Shown here: positions 25,561 to 35,941 of the stretch, one piece after another
Layout of the letters: the number at the start of each line of letters is the position of its first letter
How positions within the stretch are numbered: the stretch's first letter is position 1
DNA from: Roseovarius faecimaris
GTDB lineage: Bacteria; Pseudomonadota; Alphaproteobacteria; Rhodobacterales; Rhodobacteraceae
Assembly (NCBI RefSeq): GCF_009762325.1
Contig: NZ_CP034348.1
Location: 688,501 to 752,500 of the forward strand
Direction: 5' to 3'
DNA length: 64,000 nucleotides
Notes under the pieces: generated by a model
What the model saw: only the letters and a program-made list of their open reading frames with translations
Told to the model about the DNA's origin: nothing
Databases searched by the model: none
Made by a program: the position numbers and the translations under genes

Positions 25561-26724
25561 TCAAAGACCCTCGGCAATCAATCGGAACATGGCCACATTG
25601 GCATCATTGACACCCGGCTCGCGGAACTGGCGGTCAGCGGCGGTGGTGACGATCACCACATCACGGGTCTGATCGATATAGATATACTGCCCGTAAATCC
25701 CGCGTGCCATGAACTGTCCGGGCGCTGAGCCCTGCGGGATCCACCACTGATAGCCATAGCCGATCTCATCCCCGGTGGTCTTCGCGCTGGGACGGGTGGA
25801 GGTCAGAACCCAGTCTTCGGGGACGATCTGCGCCTCGCCATAACGCCCGTTCTGCGCGATCATCAGGCCAAAGCGCGCATAATCGCGCGTGCGCAGGTTG
25901 ATCCCGCCCAGCACAAAGGCCACCCCGCCGCCATCGGTGATGTAATAGGGGCTTTCTTCGAGGCCGAGCGGCTGAATGATTTTCTCGGACAGCAGCGAGG
26001 CAATGGGTCGGCCCGTTGCCCCACGGATCACCATGCCGAGGACATGGGTGTCGATCGAGACATATTGCCAGTCCTCTCCCGGGACGGCATCGCGTTCGAT
26101 AAGTCCCGCCGCGAACCCGTCCATCGAGCGGCCGAGCGCCAGCACACGGCCCATACGGTTGATGTCAGAGTGAAAATCCAGGTAGTCCTCGTTGAACCGC
26201 ACGCCGCTTTCCATTTGCAGCACATCGAGGATCGTGGCGCCGTCATAAGCGCTGCCCTTGAGCTCGGGAGCATATTCTGTGACCGGGTCGTCAAGCGAGC
26301 GGATCGCCCCGTCCGACAGCACCACGCCGAGAAGCGCCGAGAGATAGCTCTTGGCCATTGACCAACTGATCCGCCGATCCTCCGGCCCGGTGCCGAGATA
26401 GTAGCTTTCGTGCACGATCTGGCCGTTCTTGAGAATGATCAGAGAGGTGACCGCGCGCTGCTCGATCCAGGGGGCGACCGCATCGGGCAGGGTGGCTTCG
26501 GGCCCGTAGGGCAGGTCCGAGACCGGACCCTCCCCGCGCGGCACCTCGGTCGCAAGGAAGGCGCGATCCATATGGGAGAAATTGGCGACGATCCTGTCGG
26601 CCTCGAACAGCGAGTTCACCGCCATGAGACGCGCAAGTTCCTCGCGTTTCCAAAGCGACAGGACAACCCCGACCAGCCCGAGGACCAGAATGATGCGAAA
26701 CACCCATTTGAAAACGCGGCGCAT
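25561..26724 (-). CDS. Membrane-anchored serine hydrolase (class C beta-lactamase fold)
   Basis: A 387-residue protein with an N-terminal membrane anchor (about residues 7-25) and a beta-lactamase/6-aminohexanoate-oligomer-hydrolase fold. The nucleophile motif SMAK is at residues 122-125; the second motif region reads WQYVSIDTHVLG, and a GIYGQYIYID block stands where the third motif is expected. Catalytic domain in the periplasm; substrate unknown. GGAGAG precedes ATG 26724, and an in-frame start 51 bases upstream is less likely. A paralogue lies at 48851-50191. Confidence 0.83.
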   Translation of the reverse strand: MRRVFKWVFRIILVLGLVGVVLSLWKREELARLMAVNSLFEADRIVANFSHMDRAFLATEVPRGEGPVSDLPYGPEATLPDAVAPWIEQRAVTSLIILKNGQIVHESYYLGTGPEDRRISWSMAKSYLSALLGVVLSDGAIRSLDDPVTEYAPELKGSAYDGATILDVLQMESGVRFNEDYLDFHSDINRMGRVLALGRSMDGFAAGLIERDAVPGEDWQYVSIDTHVLGMVIRGATGRPIASLLSEKIIQPLGLEESPYYITDGGGVAFVLGGINLRTRDYARFGLMIAQNGRYGEAQIVPEDWVLTSTRPSAKTTGDEIGYGYQWWIPQGSAPGQFMARGIYGQYIYIDQTRDVVIVTTAADRQFREPGVNDANVAMFRLIAEGL

Positions 26725-26789
26725 GTAATGCTCTCCTTTTCCGGGCAACAGATCACCGCAGAGAGATGCGCGCAAGAGGGGTGCGGGGG

Positions 26790-27470
26790 TCAGCGGAATT
26801 TGTCGACGAGCTTTTGCAGGGGGCTGCGGTTGTCCTCGGTCGCGGGCGGCTCGTCCGGTTTATCGACCGGCCTCGCGGGTTTGGGGGAGGGCGCGCGCGC
26901 ATCGGGGGCACGGCGCAGGGCGACGGCGTTCATGAACTTGTCCGCGGCACCCGCCGCCAGATAGGGGGCGCCATCGCCGATCCCGCGCAACAGATCGTCA
27001 AGCCAGTCCGCATCGGCCTTGGCGAAATCGTGCAGCACATATTGCGCCACAAGTTCCTTGCGGCCGGGATGCCCGATGCCAAGGCGCACGCGTCCGTAAT
27101 CCGGTCCGATATGCTGATGGATCGAGCGCAGCCCGTTATGGCCTGCATGTCCACCGCCCTGTTTCACCCGCAGCTTGCCCGGCGCAAGGTCCAGCTCGTC
27201 ATGGAAGACGGTGACATCGGCGGGCGTGAGCTTGTAGAACCGCATCGCCTCGCCCACGGATTGCCCGGAAAGATTCATGAAGGTTTCAGGCTTCAGCAGA
27301 AGCACCTTCTCGGTGCCAAGCCGTCCCTCGCTGATCTGCCCCTGGAATTTGGACTTCCATGGCCCAAAGCCATGATCCGAGGCGATCCGCTCCAGCGCCA
27401 TGAAGCCGATATTGTGCCGGTTCTGGGCATATTTGGGGCCAGGATTTCCCAGGCCGACAAAGAGCTGCAT
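26790..27470 (-). CDS. pth: Peptidyl-tRNA hydrolase
   Basis: A 226-residue Pth that cleaves the ester bond of stalled peptidyl-tRNAs. The catalytic His19 (NRHNIGF), Asn9 (GLGNPGP), and Asp of VFHDELDL are all present, and [12 protein letters not shown] is the tRNA-contact loop. Compared with E. coli (194 residues) it has a ~35-residue Pro/Ala-rich tail. ATG 27470 matches the family start. pth normally follows rplY; here an FkbM-type gene on the opposite strand separates them. Confidence 0.96.
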   Translation of the reverse strand: MQLFVGLGNPGPKYAQNRHNIGFMALERIASDHGFGPWKSKFQGQISEGRLGTEKVLLLKPETFMNLSGQSVGEAMRFYKLTPADVTVFHDELDLAPGKLRVKQGGGHAGHNGLRSIHQHIGPDYGRVRLGIGHPGRKELVAQYVLHDFAKADADWLDDLLRGIGDGAPYLAAGAADKFMNAVALRRAPDARAPSPKPARPVDKPDEPPATEDNRSPLQKLVDKFR

Positions 27471-27547
27471 GGTGACGGTTCCGTTTCTAGCTGCGCATGG
27501 TCTACGCTCGGGGGACAACAGAATCAATCTTGGAAAGACCGGGCGGC

Positions 27548-28231
27548 ATGGCGGAGTTTGAGATCAACGGTGTGCAGCTCGATGTGCCTGATACGCTCCT
27601 CAATGACCGGATTGCCGACAAGTTGAGAACCGGCGGCTACGAGGCGCATGAAGCGGCCGCGTTGCAGGGACGGGTGCGCGCGGGCAACCGGGTGCTCGAA
27701 CTGGGGGCGGGGCTGGGATATGTGGCGGCGCTCGCCAGCAGGATCACCGGGCCCGAGAATGTCGTGACGGTTGAGGCGAACCCGGAGATGATTCCGGTGA
27801 TCCGCGCCAATCTCGACCGCAATGGCTTTCACGCCGCCACGCTTCTGCATGGTGCGGTGACGGGGCTGGATGAGCCCGGCGGCACGATCGCCTTCGAACG
27901 CAAGCCCGTCTTCTGGTCGGGCAAGCTCGCCGGTGCGGACAGCAAACCCGAGGCGGTGGTCGAGGTGCCGATGCTGCCGCTGCATGCGCTTCTGGCAGAG
28001 CATCGTCCACATGTGGTGATCATGGATATCGAAGGGGCCGAGGCGCATCTGTTCGAACGGAAATGGCCAAGGCACGTGCGCGCGGTGATGATGGAACTGC
28101 ACCCGAAGCAATATCCGGACACGACGATCAAGCAGATCGTGGATTGCATGTCGGCCTCGGGGCTGACCTACGATCCGGGTACGTCGCGCGGTCGCATCCT
28201 GGGCTTTCGGCGGGTGCGGCACGCGGGATGA
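27548..28231 (+). CDS. FkbM-family methyltransferase
   Basis: A 227-residue class I SAM-dependent methyltransferase. Motif I reads [14 protein letters not shown], followed by [15 protein letters not shown], and the FkbM-like [13 protein letters not shown] motif lies at about residue 160. FkbM members O-methylate sugars or small molecules; the target is unknown. ATG 27548 has GGAAAG upstream. It is divergent from pth and convergent with rplY, sharing a bidirectional terminator with it. Confidence 0.8.
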   Translation: MAEFEINGVQLDVPDTLLNDRIADKLRTGGYEAHEAAALQGRVRAGNRVLELGAGLGYVAALASRITGPENVVTVEANPEMIPVIRANLDRNGFHAATLLHGAVTGLDEPGGTIAFERKPVFWSGKLAGADSKPEAVVEVPMLPLHALLAEHRPHVVIMDIEGAEAHLFERKWPRHVRAVMMELHPKQYPDTTIKQIVDCMSASGLTYDPGTSRGRILGFRRVRHAG

Positions 28232-28265
28232 GGATGGTGCGTGTGAACACGCACCCTACGGATGT

Positions 28266-28299
28266 AAAAAAGGCGCGCCGTGCGAGGCGCGCCTTTTCG
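28266..28299. terminator. Bidirectional intrinsic terminator
   Basis: AAAAGGCGCGCC (28268-28279) and GGCGCGCCTTTT (28286-28297) form a 12-bp perfect stem with a 6-base loop. The A-run and T-run allow termination of the FkbM-type gene (plus) and of rplY (minus). Confidence 0.9.
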
Positions 28300-28320
28300 T
28301 AAAGTATTGGGGGCAGGGGC

Positions 28321-28989
28321 TTACTCTTCGCCGCCCTCTGCCGCTTCGGCTTCGTCCTCGCCGACGGTCGGTACTTCCGCCTCGGCCGCGCCTTCGTCAT
28401 CCGCATCTTCGGATTTCAGGGCCGACGGGGCCGCCACATTGGCGATCACGAAGTCACGGTCGATGGTCGGCTTCGCGCCCTCGGGCAGGGTGACGTCCGA
28501 GATGGTGACGGTGTCGCCCACGTTCAGGGTGCTGATATCCACCTGGATGCTTTCGGGGATATCGCCCGCGGTCACGATCAGTTCGACCTCGTTGCGCACC
28601 ACGGTCAGAACACCGCCCTTGCGCAGGCCCGGGCATTCTTCTTCGCCGACGAACTCGACCGGGATAAAGAGGTTGATCTTGGTGGTCCGGCGCAGGCGCA
28701 TCAGGTCGAGATGCGTCGGCAGGTCCTTGACCACGTCGCGCTGCACGTCGCGGCAGATCACGCGCACGTCGTCGTGGCCGTCAACCTTGAGGTTGAACAG
28801 CGTCGACTTGAAGCGACCGGCCTTCAGCTTTTTCAGCAGGACGTTGAACGGAATGTTGATCGGAAGCGGATCAGCGTCGCCCCCAAAAACGATCCCCGGA
28901 ACCATGCCTTCGCGGCGTGCTGCACGAGCGGCGCCCTTGCCCGTCCCCGTGCGTTCCTGGGCGTGAAGATCAGGAATTTCTCCAGCCAT
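28321..28989 (-). CDS. rplY: 50S ribosomal protein L25/general stress protein Ctc
   Basis: A 222-residue long-form L25 (Ctc type). The N-terminal part binds 5S rRNA ([22 protein letters not shown]), then comes the TL5 C-terminal beta domain, then an acidic Glu/Asp tail over the last ~30 residues. ATG 28989 (MAGEIPDL) fits the family and has GGAGAA upstream; the longer open frame above it is leader DNA. The leader contains a GC-rich hairpin. Confidence 0.95.
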   Translation of the reverse strand: MAGEIPDLHAQERTGTGKGAARAARREGMVPGIVFGGDADPLPINIPFNVLLKKLKAGRFKSTLFNLKVDGHDDVRVICRDVQRDVVKDLPTHLDLMRLRRTTKINLFIPVEFVGEEECPGLRKGGVLTVVRNEVELIVTAGDIPESIQVDISTLNVGDTVTISDVTLPEGAKPTIDRDFVIANVAAPSALKSEDADDEGAAEAEVPTVGEDEAEAAEGGEE

Positions 28990-29011
28990 CTTGTATTCTC
29001 CATATGATAGG

Positions 29012-29040
29012 GCGGGGCTCCTCCAAGGCTGTAGCCCCGC
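29012..29040 (-). promoter_or_regulatory. Hairpin in the rplY leader
   Basis: On the minus strand, GCGGGGCT (29040-29033) pairs with AGCCCCGC (29019-29012) over 8 bp with a 13-base loop that contains TTGGAGG. It ends 22 bases before the rplY start. Position and a sequestered Shine-Dalgarno-like loop suggest ribosomal-protein leader control, which is unproven. Confidence 0.4.
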
Positions 29041-29229
29041 GTGAAGCCGCGCGTATAGACCGGATTGCCCCGTTTGGAAAGGCAAAAAGCTCTTTTGGCA
29101 GGGGGGTTTTATCTTGCGATCGGTCTTTCGCCTTATGCTCTTCTTCCCGGTCCGAATACTCCGGGGCGTTTGAGGGACAGAGCCCCTCATCACATACTCG
29201 AAAGAGCGTGGCGCAGCCACACAATTGGA

Positions 29230-30393
29230 TCACAGCCAGCGGTCAGAAAAATCTTTCGGGATCAGAAGGATATCACGGTCCAGCGTGGTTACATCCGTGC
29301 GCCCGCACAGCGCCATGGAGGTGTCGAGCTCTTTCTGGAGGATCTCCAGCGCGCGCGTCACGCCCGTCTCGCCCATCGCCCCCAGCCCGTAGATGTAGGC
29401 ACGCCCGACAAAGGTGCCTGTCGCGCCCATCGCCAGCGCCTTGAGAATGTCCTGACCCGTGCGGATGCCGCTATCGAGATGCACCTCGATCTTGTCGCCC
29501 ACCGCATCGAGAATCGCGGGCAGGGCGCGGATCGAGGACAGGGCACCGTCAAGCTGTCGCCCGCCATGGTTGCTGACAATGATCGCATCCGCCCCGACAT
29601 TCAGCGCCTCGCGGGCATCGCGGGGGTCCATGATCCCCTTGATGATCAGCGGGCCATCCCACATTTTGCGGAACTGGCGGATGCGGTCCCAGTTGAGCGC
29701 CTGGTCGAAGGCCTCGCTTGACCACGACACCAGCGAGGAGGGGTCTTTTACCCCCTTCGCATGACCGACGATATTGCCAAAGAAGCGCCGCTTCGTCCCC
29801 AGCATGCCGAGGCCCCAATGCACCTTGGTCATCATATTGGCGACCGAGCGCGGGGTCAGCCTGGGCGGCGCGCTGAGCCCGTTCTTGAGGTCCTTGTGCC
29901 GCTGGCCCATGATCTGAAGATCGACCGTGATCATTGCCGCCGAGCATTTGGCGGCCTTGGCGCGATCAAACAGCCGCTGCATGAAATCGTCGTCCTTGAG
30001 CGTGTAGACCTGCAGCCAGAAAGGCTTGGTCGTATGTTCGGCCACATCCTCGATCGAGCAGATCGACATGGTCGAAAGCGTATAGGGCACGCCGAAGGCT
30101 TCCGCCGCGCGGGCAACCTTGATCTCCCCATCGGCACATTGCATGCCGGTCATGCCGACCGGGGCCAGGGCGACGGGCATGGCCACATCCTGCCCGATCA
30201 TCCGGGACGCCGTAGAGCGCCCCCGCATGTCGATGGCCACCCTCTGACGCAAGCGCAGATCGGCAAAGTCGTTGGTGTTGTCGCGAAAGGTCTGCTGCGT
30301 ATAGCTGCCGGTTTCGGCATAGTCGTAGAACATGCGCGGAACGCGGCGCTCATAGAGCTGTCGCAGGTCTTCGATGCAGGTGATAACGGGCAT
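29230..30393 (-). CDS. lldD: FMN-dependent L-lactate dehydrogenase (alpha-hydroxy-acid oxidase family)
   Basis: A 387-residue TIM-barrel flavoprotein that oxidises L-lactate to pyruvate and passes electrons to quinone. The active-site His/Arg motif SNHGGRQLDGA, the FMN-phosphate motif DSGIRTGQDI and the N-terminal MFYDYAETGSYT are all present. Membrane association is typical of the group. It converges on the rplY leader and is divergent from a MaoC-like gene. Other alpha-hydroxy acids such as glycolate cannot be excluded as substrates. Confidence 0.9.
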   Translation of the reverse strand: MPVITCIEDLRQLYERRVPRMFYDYAETGSYTQQTFRDNTNDFADLRLRQRVAIDMRGRSTASRMIGQDVAMPVALAPVGMTGMQCADGEIKVARAAEAFGVPYTLSTMSICSIEDVAEHTTKPFWLQVYTLKDDDFMQRLFDRAKAAKCSAAMITVDLQIMGQRHKDLKNGLSAPPRLTPRSVANMMTKVHWGLGMLGTKRRFFGNIVGHAKGVKDPSSLVSWSSEAFDQALNWDRIRQFRKMWDGPLIIKGIMDPRDAREALNVGADAIIVSNHGGRQLDGALSSIRALPAILDAVGDKIEVHLDSGIRTGQDILKALAMGATGTFVGRAYIYGLGAMGETGVTRALEILQKELDTSMALCGRTDVTTLDRDILLIPKDFSDRWL

Positions 30394-30498
30394 GATAACG
30401 CTTGGTTGCAGGTCTGGTCACGGTTTCCTGCCAAAAGCTCCGAGTCTTTGCAATCGCAATCGGAGTCGATAGCCTGACGCGAAACAGAGGGGGGTGGA

Positions 30499-30942
30499 AT
30501 GTATCTTGATGATCTGAGCGAAGGGTTCACGTTTGTCACGGATGCCCGGGCGGTGAGCGAGAGCGACATCATCGGATTTGCACGGCAATGGGATCCCCAG
30601 GCCTTTCACGTCGACAAAGAGGCGGCCGAAGCTTCACCGTTTGGGGGATTGATCGCGAGCGGGTTCCACACGATGCTGATCGCTTTCGTGCTGACGCTTG
30701 AGGCAGATATCTGGAACGAAGCCTCGATGGGCTCTCCCGGGATGGATGAGCTGAGATGGCTTGCGCCGGTGCGACCAGGCGATGTGCTTTCGGCGCGCGG
30801 AACCATCCTGTCGGTAACACCGTCCTCCTCCCGGCCGGATCGCGGACGGGCGGTGATCAAATACGAGGTGCTGAATCAAGACGACCAGGTGGTGATGAGC
30901 TATCTCATCACGCATATCTTGCGGCGCAGTGGCACAGTTTAG
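30499..30942 (+). CDS. MaoC-like hot-dog dehydratase
   Basis: A 147-residue hot-dog fold protein of the MaoC/(R)-specific enoyl-CoA hydratase family. The hydratase motif is FARQWDPQAFHVDKEAAEASPFGGLIASGFHT, with the expected Asp and His in WDPQAFHVD. It may hydrate enoyl-CoA esters or act as a thioesterase-like helper; nothing nearby fixes the substrate. It ends 10 bases from the 3' end of trpA, convergent. Confidence 0.87.
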   Translation: MYLDDLSEGFTFVTDARAVSESDIIGFARQWDPQAFHVDKEAAEASPFGGLIASGFHTMLIAFVLTLEADIWNEASMGSPGMDELRWLAPVRPGDVLSARGTILSVTPSSSRPDRGRAVIKYEVLNQDDQVVMSYLITHILRRSGTV

Positions 30943-30952
30943 AGGCGCAACC

Positions 30953-31744
30953 TCAGACCGAATGCGCCCCATCGGCCAGTGATTTCACGAAGTCCAGAAC
31001 TTCACCCACCGGCTTGCCCTCGCCCATCTGGGCTACGATGGCCGAGCCCACAACGGCACCGTCGGCGACGGAGGCAATCGCGCGGGAGCTTTCTGGTGTG
31101 CGGATGCCGAAGCCCACGATCACCGGCAGATCGGTCGCGGCTTTGATCCGGGCCACTTCGGGGCCGACATCGCCGGCCTCGGCGGCGGCGGCGCCGGTGA
31201 TCCCGGTGATCGAGACGTAATATACGAAGCCCGAGGTGTTCTGCAGCACTTTGGGCAGGCGTTTGTCATCCGTGGTCGGCGTGGCCAGCCGGATGAAGTT
31301 CAGGCCCGCAGCCTGCGCCGGAATACAGAGCTCTTCATCCTCTTCGGGCGGCAGGTCCACCACGATCAGCCCGTCGATGCCGGCGGCCTTCGCGTCCGCC
31401 AGGAAGGTATCAACGCCACGATTATAAATCGGGTTGTAATACCCCATCAGCACGATGGGCGTGGTGTCATCGCCCTTGCGGAATTCGGCGGCCAGATCGA
31501 GCGTGCGTTGCAGGGTCATGCCCGCCTCAAGGGCGCGCTGGCCGGCCAATTGTATCGTGGGGCCATCGGCCATCGGATCGGTGAAGGGCAGGCCCAGCTC
31601 GATCACATCCACGCCTGCGGCGGGCAGGCCTTTGACCAGCTCCAATGAGGTGTCATAATCCGGGTCGCCGGCCATGACATAGGCGACAAAGGCCTTTTTG
31701 CCGGCGGCGGCAAGCTCTGCGAATTTGGCGTCGATACGTGTCAT
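30953..31744 (-). CDS. trpA: Tryptophan synthase alpha chain
   Basis: A 263-residue TIM-barrel subunit that cleaves indole-3-glycerol phosphate to indole. The catalytic Glu is in [17 protein letters not shown] and the catalytic Asp in [11 protein letters not shown]; the phosphate loop reads VGFGIRTPE. The partner beta chain is at 13330-14559 on the other strand, so the two subunits come from separate transcripts. Confidence 0.97.
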   Translation of the reverse strand: MTRIDAKFAELAAAGKKAFVAYVMAGDPDYDTSLELVKGLPAAGVDVIELGLPFTDPMADGPTIQLAGQRALEAGMTLQRTLDLAAEFRKGDDTTPIVLMGYYNPIYNRGVDTFLADAKAAGIDGLIVVDLPPEEDEELCIPAQAAGLNFIRLATPTTDDKRLPKVLQNTSGFVYYVSITGITGAAAAEAGDVGPEVARIKAATDLPVIVGFGIRTPESSRAIASVADGAVVGSAIVAQMGEGKPVGEVLDFVKSLADGAHSV

Positions 31745-31921
31745 GCGGGCACCCTTCGTGATTTGCCTCTCCTTTGCGGCAGCAGGACGGGAAAATCAAT
31801 GGTGCGGCGCAGATTTTGCGGCCAACTCATCCGATTTGGTGATGCCAGGGGTCACAATTCACGATTTGCAAAGGTTGAGAGCCTACTCAAAGTCTTGTCG
31901 CAGACACCTGAGGAGATGGCC

Positions 31922-32752
31922 ATGACAGTTCAGCGGCTCGCAGCATTCACGCGAGAGGGCATAGGCGGCAACCCGGCGGGCGTGATGCTTTGCGCGGAGT
32001 TGCCCGGAACGGATCAGATGCAGGAGATTGCGGCCAAGATCGGGTATTCCGAAACCGCCTTCGCGATGCCTGTGGAAGGGGGGATGCGGGTGCGGTATTT
32101 TGCACCTGACGGCGAGGTGCCGTTTTGCGGGCATGCCACGATCGCTCTCGGCGCAGCGCTTGGAATGGAACGCGGCGAAGGGGATTTTCCGTTACTGCTG
32201 AATGACGCGGACATTTCGGTGACCGCCTTTCGCGAGGGCGAGGAGTGGGGCGCGCGGCTTACCTCCCCGCCGACCAGCTTTCAGGTGCTTCGTCAGGCCG
32301 TGCTGCACGAGGCGCTTGAACTGTTTCACCTTCATGAAGAGGACCTGGATCCTGATCTGCCGCCGGTTCTGGCCCAGGCGGGCGCGCGGCATCTGATTCT
32401 GCCTCTCGCGCGGCATGCTTTGCTGCAGGGGATGAGCTATGATTTCGCACAGGGCGCTACGCTGATGAGGGCGCAGGGCTGGGTCACGATCAACCTGATC
32501 TGGCGTGAGAACGTGTCACGCATCCACAGCCGCAACGCCTTTGCCGGGCACGGTGTATATGAGGATCCGGCCACGGGTGCCGCAGCGGCGGCGCTGGCGG
32601 GCTATCTGCGCGATGCGCATGGGCAGGCCGATCCGTTCGAGGTGAGCCAGGGTGTCGTGGCGGGGCACCCGTCGCGGTTGCTTGTCACGCCTCAGGCGGG
32701 CAAAGGCGCGCCGGTGCAGGTGGCCGGCACAGTGCGTCTGATCGAAAGCTGA
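31922..32752 (+). CDS. PhzF-family isomerase/epimerase-like protein
   Basis: A 276-residue protein with the duplicated diaminopimelate-epimerase-like fold. The PhzF catalytic Glu is in the GYSETAF motif, with CGHATIALG and [15 protein letters not shown] as the two conserved glycine-rich motifs. PhzF itself isomerises an intermediate of phenazine synthesis, but orphan homologues such as this have no known substrate. GAGGAG seven bases before ATG 31922 decides the start over ATG 31916. ychF follows after 68 bases. Confidence 0.87.
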   Translation: MTVQRLAAFTREGIGGNPAGVMLCAELPGTDQMQEIAAKIGYSETAFAMPVEGGMRVRYFAPDGEVPFCGHATIALGAALGMERGEGDFPLLLNDADISVTAFREGEEWGARLTSPPTSFQVLRQAVLHEALELFHLHEEDLDPDLPPVLAQAGARHLILPLARHALLQGMSYDFAQGATLMRAQGWVTINLIWRENVSRIHSRNAFAGHGVYEDPATGAAAAALAGYLRDAHGQADPFEVSQGVVAGHPSRLLVTPQAGKGAPVQVAGTVRLIES

Positions 32753-32820
32753 TGCTGCGGCTTGCGTTGAGTTGCCCCTGCCCATAGAAGCGGCCAAACC
32801 GCGCAGCAAAAAGGTGCATC

Positions 32821-33918
32821 ATGGGCTTCAAGATGGGGATCGTGGGACTGCCCAATGTGGGCAAATCCACTCTGTTCAACGCTTTGACGAAAACCGCCGC
32901 CGCCCAGGCCGCGAATTTTCCGTTCTGCACGATCGAACCCAATGTCGGCGAGGTGGCCGTCCCCGATGAGCGGCTCGACAAGCTGGCGGCGATTGCGCAA
33001 TCCAAACAGATCATTCCCACGCGCATGACCTTTGTCGATATCGCGGGCCTTGTGAAGGGGGCCAGCAAGGGCGAAGGGCTGGGCAACCAGTTTCTGGCCA
33101 ATATCCGCGAGGTCGATGCCATCGCCCATGTGCTGCGCTGCTTCGAAGACGGGGACGTGACCCATGTGGAAGGGCGTGTCGACCCGGTGGCCGATGCCGA
33201 AGTGATCGAGACCGAGCTTATGCTGGCCGATCTCGAGAGCATCGAGAAGCGCCGTGCGGGGCTGGTGCGCAAGCTCAAGGGCAATGACAAGGAAGCGGTG
33301 CAACAGGACCGCCTTCTTGCCGCCGCGCAGGCCGAGCTGGAAGAGGGCCGTCCCGCGCGGGTGGTCGCGGTGGATGCCGAGGATGCGAAAGCCTGGAAGA
33401 ACCTGCAGCTTCTGACGACCAAGCCCATTCTCTATGTCTGCAACGTCGATGAGGCGAGCGCGGCCTCAGGCAATGCGCATTCGGAAAAGGTGCGGGAGAT
33501 GGCCGAAGCGCAGGGCGCGGCCTCGGTTGTGATCTCAGCGCAGATCGAGGAAGAGATCAGCCAGCTGGACGCGGACGAGGCAGAGATGTTCCTCGACGAG
33601 ATGGGGCTGAAGGAAGCCGGGCTCGACCGGCTTATCCGCGCGGGCCACAAGCTTCTGAAGCTGGAAACCTATTTCACCGTCGGGCCCAAGGAGGCCCGTG
33701 CCTGGACAATCCGACAGGGCACCTCGGCGCCGCAGGCGGCGGGTGTGATTCACGGTGATTTCGAAAAGGGCTTCATCCGTGCCGAGACGATCGCCTATGA
33801 TGACTTCATCGCCTGCAATGGCGAGCAGGGGGCCAAGGAAGCAGGCAAGATGCGCGCCGAAGGCAAGGGCTATATCGTCAAGGATGGCGATGTGATGCAC
33901 TTCCTGTTCAATACCTGA
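32821..33918 (+). CDS. ychF: Ribosome-binding ATPase YchF (Obg family)
   Basis: A 365-residue P-loop protein of the Obg/YchF group. G1 is [13 protein letters not shown]3 is [20 protein letters not shown], and the C-terminal TGS domain ends at VMHFLFNT. YchF (OLA1) prefers ATP and binds ribosomes; it is linked to the oxidative stress response. Length and motifs are standard. Confidence 0.97.
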   Translation: MGFKMGIVGLPNVGKSTLFNALTKTAAAQAANFPFCTIEPNVGEVAVPDERLDKLAAIAQSKQIIPTRMTFVDIAGLVKGASKGEGLGNQFLANIREVDAIAHVLRCFEDGDVTHVEGRVDPVADAEVIETELMLADLESIEKRRAGLVRKLKGNDKEAVQQDRLLAAAQAELEEGRPARVVAVDAEDAKAWKNLQLLTTKPILYVCNVDEASAASGNAHSEKVREMAEAQGAASVVISAQIEEEISQLDADEAEMFLDEMGLKEAGLDRLIRAGHKLLKLETYFTVGPKEARAWTIRQGTSAPQAAGVIHGDFEKGFIRAETIAYDDFIACNGEQGAKEAGKMRAEGKGYIVKDGDVMHFLFNT

Positions 33919-34124
33919 ACTGGGTCAGGATCGGCCCCGAAAGACATCGCGCCCGCGCGCGCCTTTTCTGATCCGGCTCGTCTCGGAAGGGCGCGGTGTA
34001 AACCCTGGCCTGTTCGACCTGAATGACCACCGGGACGGGACAAACCCGTCTTGTCGCGCGCAACCGTTGCCTCTATGCCGATTCTGATGAATGTTTTGAT
34101 GCAACTCGACGGGACATCGCGCGG

Positions 34125-34616
34125 ATGAGCAGACTTGGCCTCGATGCAACGGATATCCGCATTCTCAGTGCGGTTCAGAAACATGGGCAGCTCAGCAAGA
34201 CAAGACTGGCAGAGCTCGTCAACCTGTCCCCGACCCCCTGCTGGGCGCGGCTGAACCGGCTCAAGGCGGCGGGGTTCATCCGGGGCTATCACGCCGATAT
34301 CGCCCTGGGCCGTATCGGTGACTTCACCCGCGTTGTCGTCACCGTTTCGCTGACCCATCACCGCAAAGCTGATTTCGACCGGTTTGAAAACCGCGTGCGC
34401 AAACTGGACGAAGTCACCGAATGCATCGCGACAGGGGGCGGGATGGACTATGTGATGAAGGTGATCACCCCGACGCTCGCCAGCTTTCAGGCGCTGATGG
34501 AAGAGCTTCTGAGCGAGGAGCTGGGGATCGACCGCTACATGACGTATATCGTCACGCGCGAGGTCAAACTCACGCAGCCCAACCTGGCCGATCTGGTCGC
34601 CAAATCCGGCCGCTGA
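34125..34616 (+). CDS. Lrp/AsnC-family transcriptional regulator
   Basis: A 163-residue regulator: an N-terminal winged helix (LDATDIRILSAVQKHGQLSKTRLAELVNLSPTPCWARLNRL) and a C-terminal RAM ligand-binding domain. ATG 34125 has GGGA upstream; the longer frame start at 34023 gives an unrelated extension. It lies 160 bases upstream of the DmdA-like operon on the same strand and is the obvious candidate to control it, probably with an amino acid or related effector. Confidence 0.9.
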   Translation: MSRLGLDATDIRILSAVQKHGQLSKTRLAELVNLSPTPCWARLNRLKAAGFIRGYHADIALGRIGDFTRVVVTVSLTHHRKADFDRFENRVRKLDEVTECIATGGGMDYVMKVITPTLASFQALMEELLSEELGIDRYMTYIVTREVKLTQPNLADLVAKSGR

Positions 34617-34775
34617 CACGCCGCGACCGATCGGGCTTTGCAGCCTCCCAAAAAGAGTTCGATCAGACTGTCTTCGGCATTCTTTCAGTCCACTCTCGCG
34701 CAGAAATCCGGACTATTCACCGCTCCAGTTCAGCGACCGCGCGGCAGGACCGCCGCGCATACCAAGGGTGATACC

Positions 34776-35918
34776 ATGACACAACCTGATGACTTCGGCT
34801 TCGGCACGCAAATCCGCAAATCTCCTTTCTTCAACGCAACCGTGCGCTGGGGCGCGCAGGGGTTTTCGGTTTACAACCACATGTATATTCCCCGCGACTT
34901 CGGTGACCCGGAGCAGAACTTCTGGAATCTCGTGAACGACGCCATCCTGTGCGACGTGGCCGTGGAACGTCAGGTGGAAATCACCGGTCCCGACGCCGCG
35001 AAGTTCACCCAGATGCTGACCCCGCGCGACCTGTCGAAAATGGCTGTGGGTCAGTGCAAGTACATCCTGATCACCAATGCCGATGGCGGCATCCTGAATG
35101 ACCCGATCCTGCTGCGTCTGGCCGAGAATCATTTCTGGATTTCGCTGGCCGACAGCGACGTCCTGCTGTGGGCACAGGGCGTGGCCGTCAATTCGGGTCT
35201 CGATGTGACCATCCGCGAACCTGACGTGTCGCCGCTGCAATTGCAGGGCCCCAAATCGGGCGAGATCATGCGCGCGCTCTTTGGCGACAGCATCATGGAT
35301 CTGAAATACTACTGGCTGCGTGAAGTCGAACTGGACGGTATTCCGCTGATCGTGTCGCGCACCGGCTGGTCCAGCGAGCTGGGCTATGAGCTCTACCTCC
35401 GCGACAGTGCGCATGGCGACGCCCTGTGGGAGCGGATCATGGCCGAAGGTATGCCGTTTGGTCTGAAGCCGGGGCACACCTCGTCGATCCGCCGGATTGA
35501 AGGCGGGATGCTGTCCTATCACGCGGATGCGGATATCAACACCAACCCGTTCGAGCTGGGCTTTGATCGTCTGGTCAATCTGGACATGGACGCCGAGTTC
35601 ATCGGCAAGAAAGCTCTGGCGCGCATCAAGGAAGAAGGCGTGAGCCGCAAACAGGTTGGCCTGGTCATCGACACGGCACCGCTGAAAGGGCCGAACACGA
35701 CCTTCTGGGCGCTCAACCACTGCGGAGTTTCCGTCGGCAAGGTGACCTCGGCCGTCTATTCGCCGCGCCTCGAAAAGAACATCGCCCTGGCGATGGTCAC
35801 CGTGGACGCGGCTGAGCTGGGCACCGAGCTGGAGGTCATCACCGCATCCGGCCCCGCGCGTGCGCAGGTTGTGGAAGTTCCCTTCTACGACCCGAAAAAA
35901 TCGCTGGCCGCGGCCTGA
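34776..35918 (+). CDS. DmdA-like GcvT-family tetrahydrofolate methyltransferase
   Basis: A 380-residue protein of the aminomethyltransferase (GcvT) family that resembles DMSP demethylase DmdA more than glycine-cleavage T protein. Like DmdA it has an early YNHM motif (FSVYNHMYIPRDF), VERQVEITGPDA, MLTPRDL, GGILNDPI, SLADSDVLLW and EPDVSPLQLQGP. Such enzymes move a methyl group to tetrahydrofolate. DmdA substrate residues cannot be verified by eye, so DMSP is possible but another methylated substrate is equally so. ATG 34776 follows AAGGGTG. OsmC-like and ECH-like genes follow within 25 bases or overlapping. Confidence 0.72.
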   Translation: MTQPDDFGFGTQIRKSPFFNATVRWGAQGFSVYNHMYIPRDFGDPEQNFWNLVNDAILCDVAVERQVEITGPDAAKFTQMLTPRDLSKMAVGQCKYILITNADGGILNDPILLRLAENHFWISLADSDVLLWAQGVAVNSGLDVTIREPDVSPLQLQGPKSGEIMRALFGDSIMDLKYYWLREVELDGIPLIVSRTGWSSELGYELYLRDSAHGDALWERIMAEGMPFGLKPGHTSSIRRIEGGMLSYHADADINTNPFELGFDRLVNLDMDAEFIGKKALARIKEEGVSRKQVGLVIDTAPLKGPNTTFWALNHCGVSVGKVTSAVYSPRLEKNIALAMVTVDAAELGTELEVITASGPARAQVVEVPFYDPKKSLAAA

Positions 35919-35941
35919 AGTTCGATCGGGAGCTTAGGGAC

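Noticed and set aside
28990-29220. N-terminal extension of L25
   Set aside because: Upstream codons lie in the leader, past the usual MAGEIP start, and contain the hairpin.
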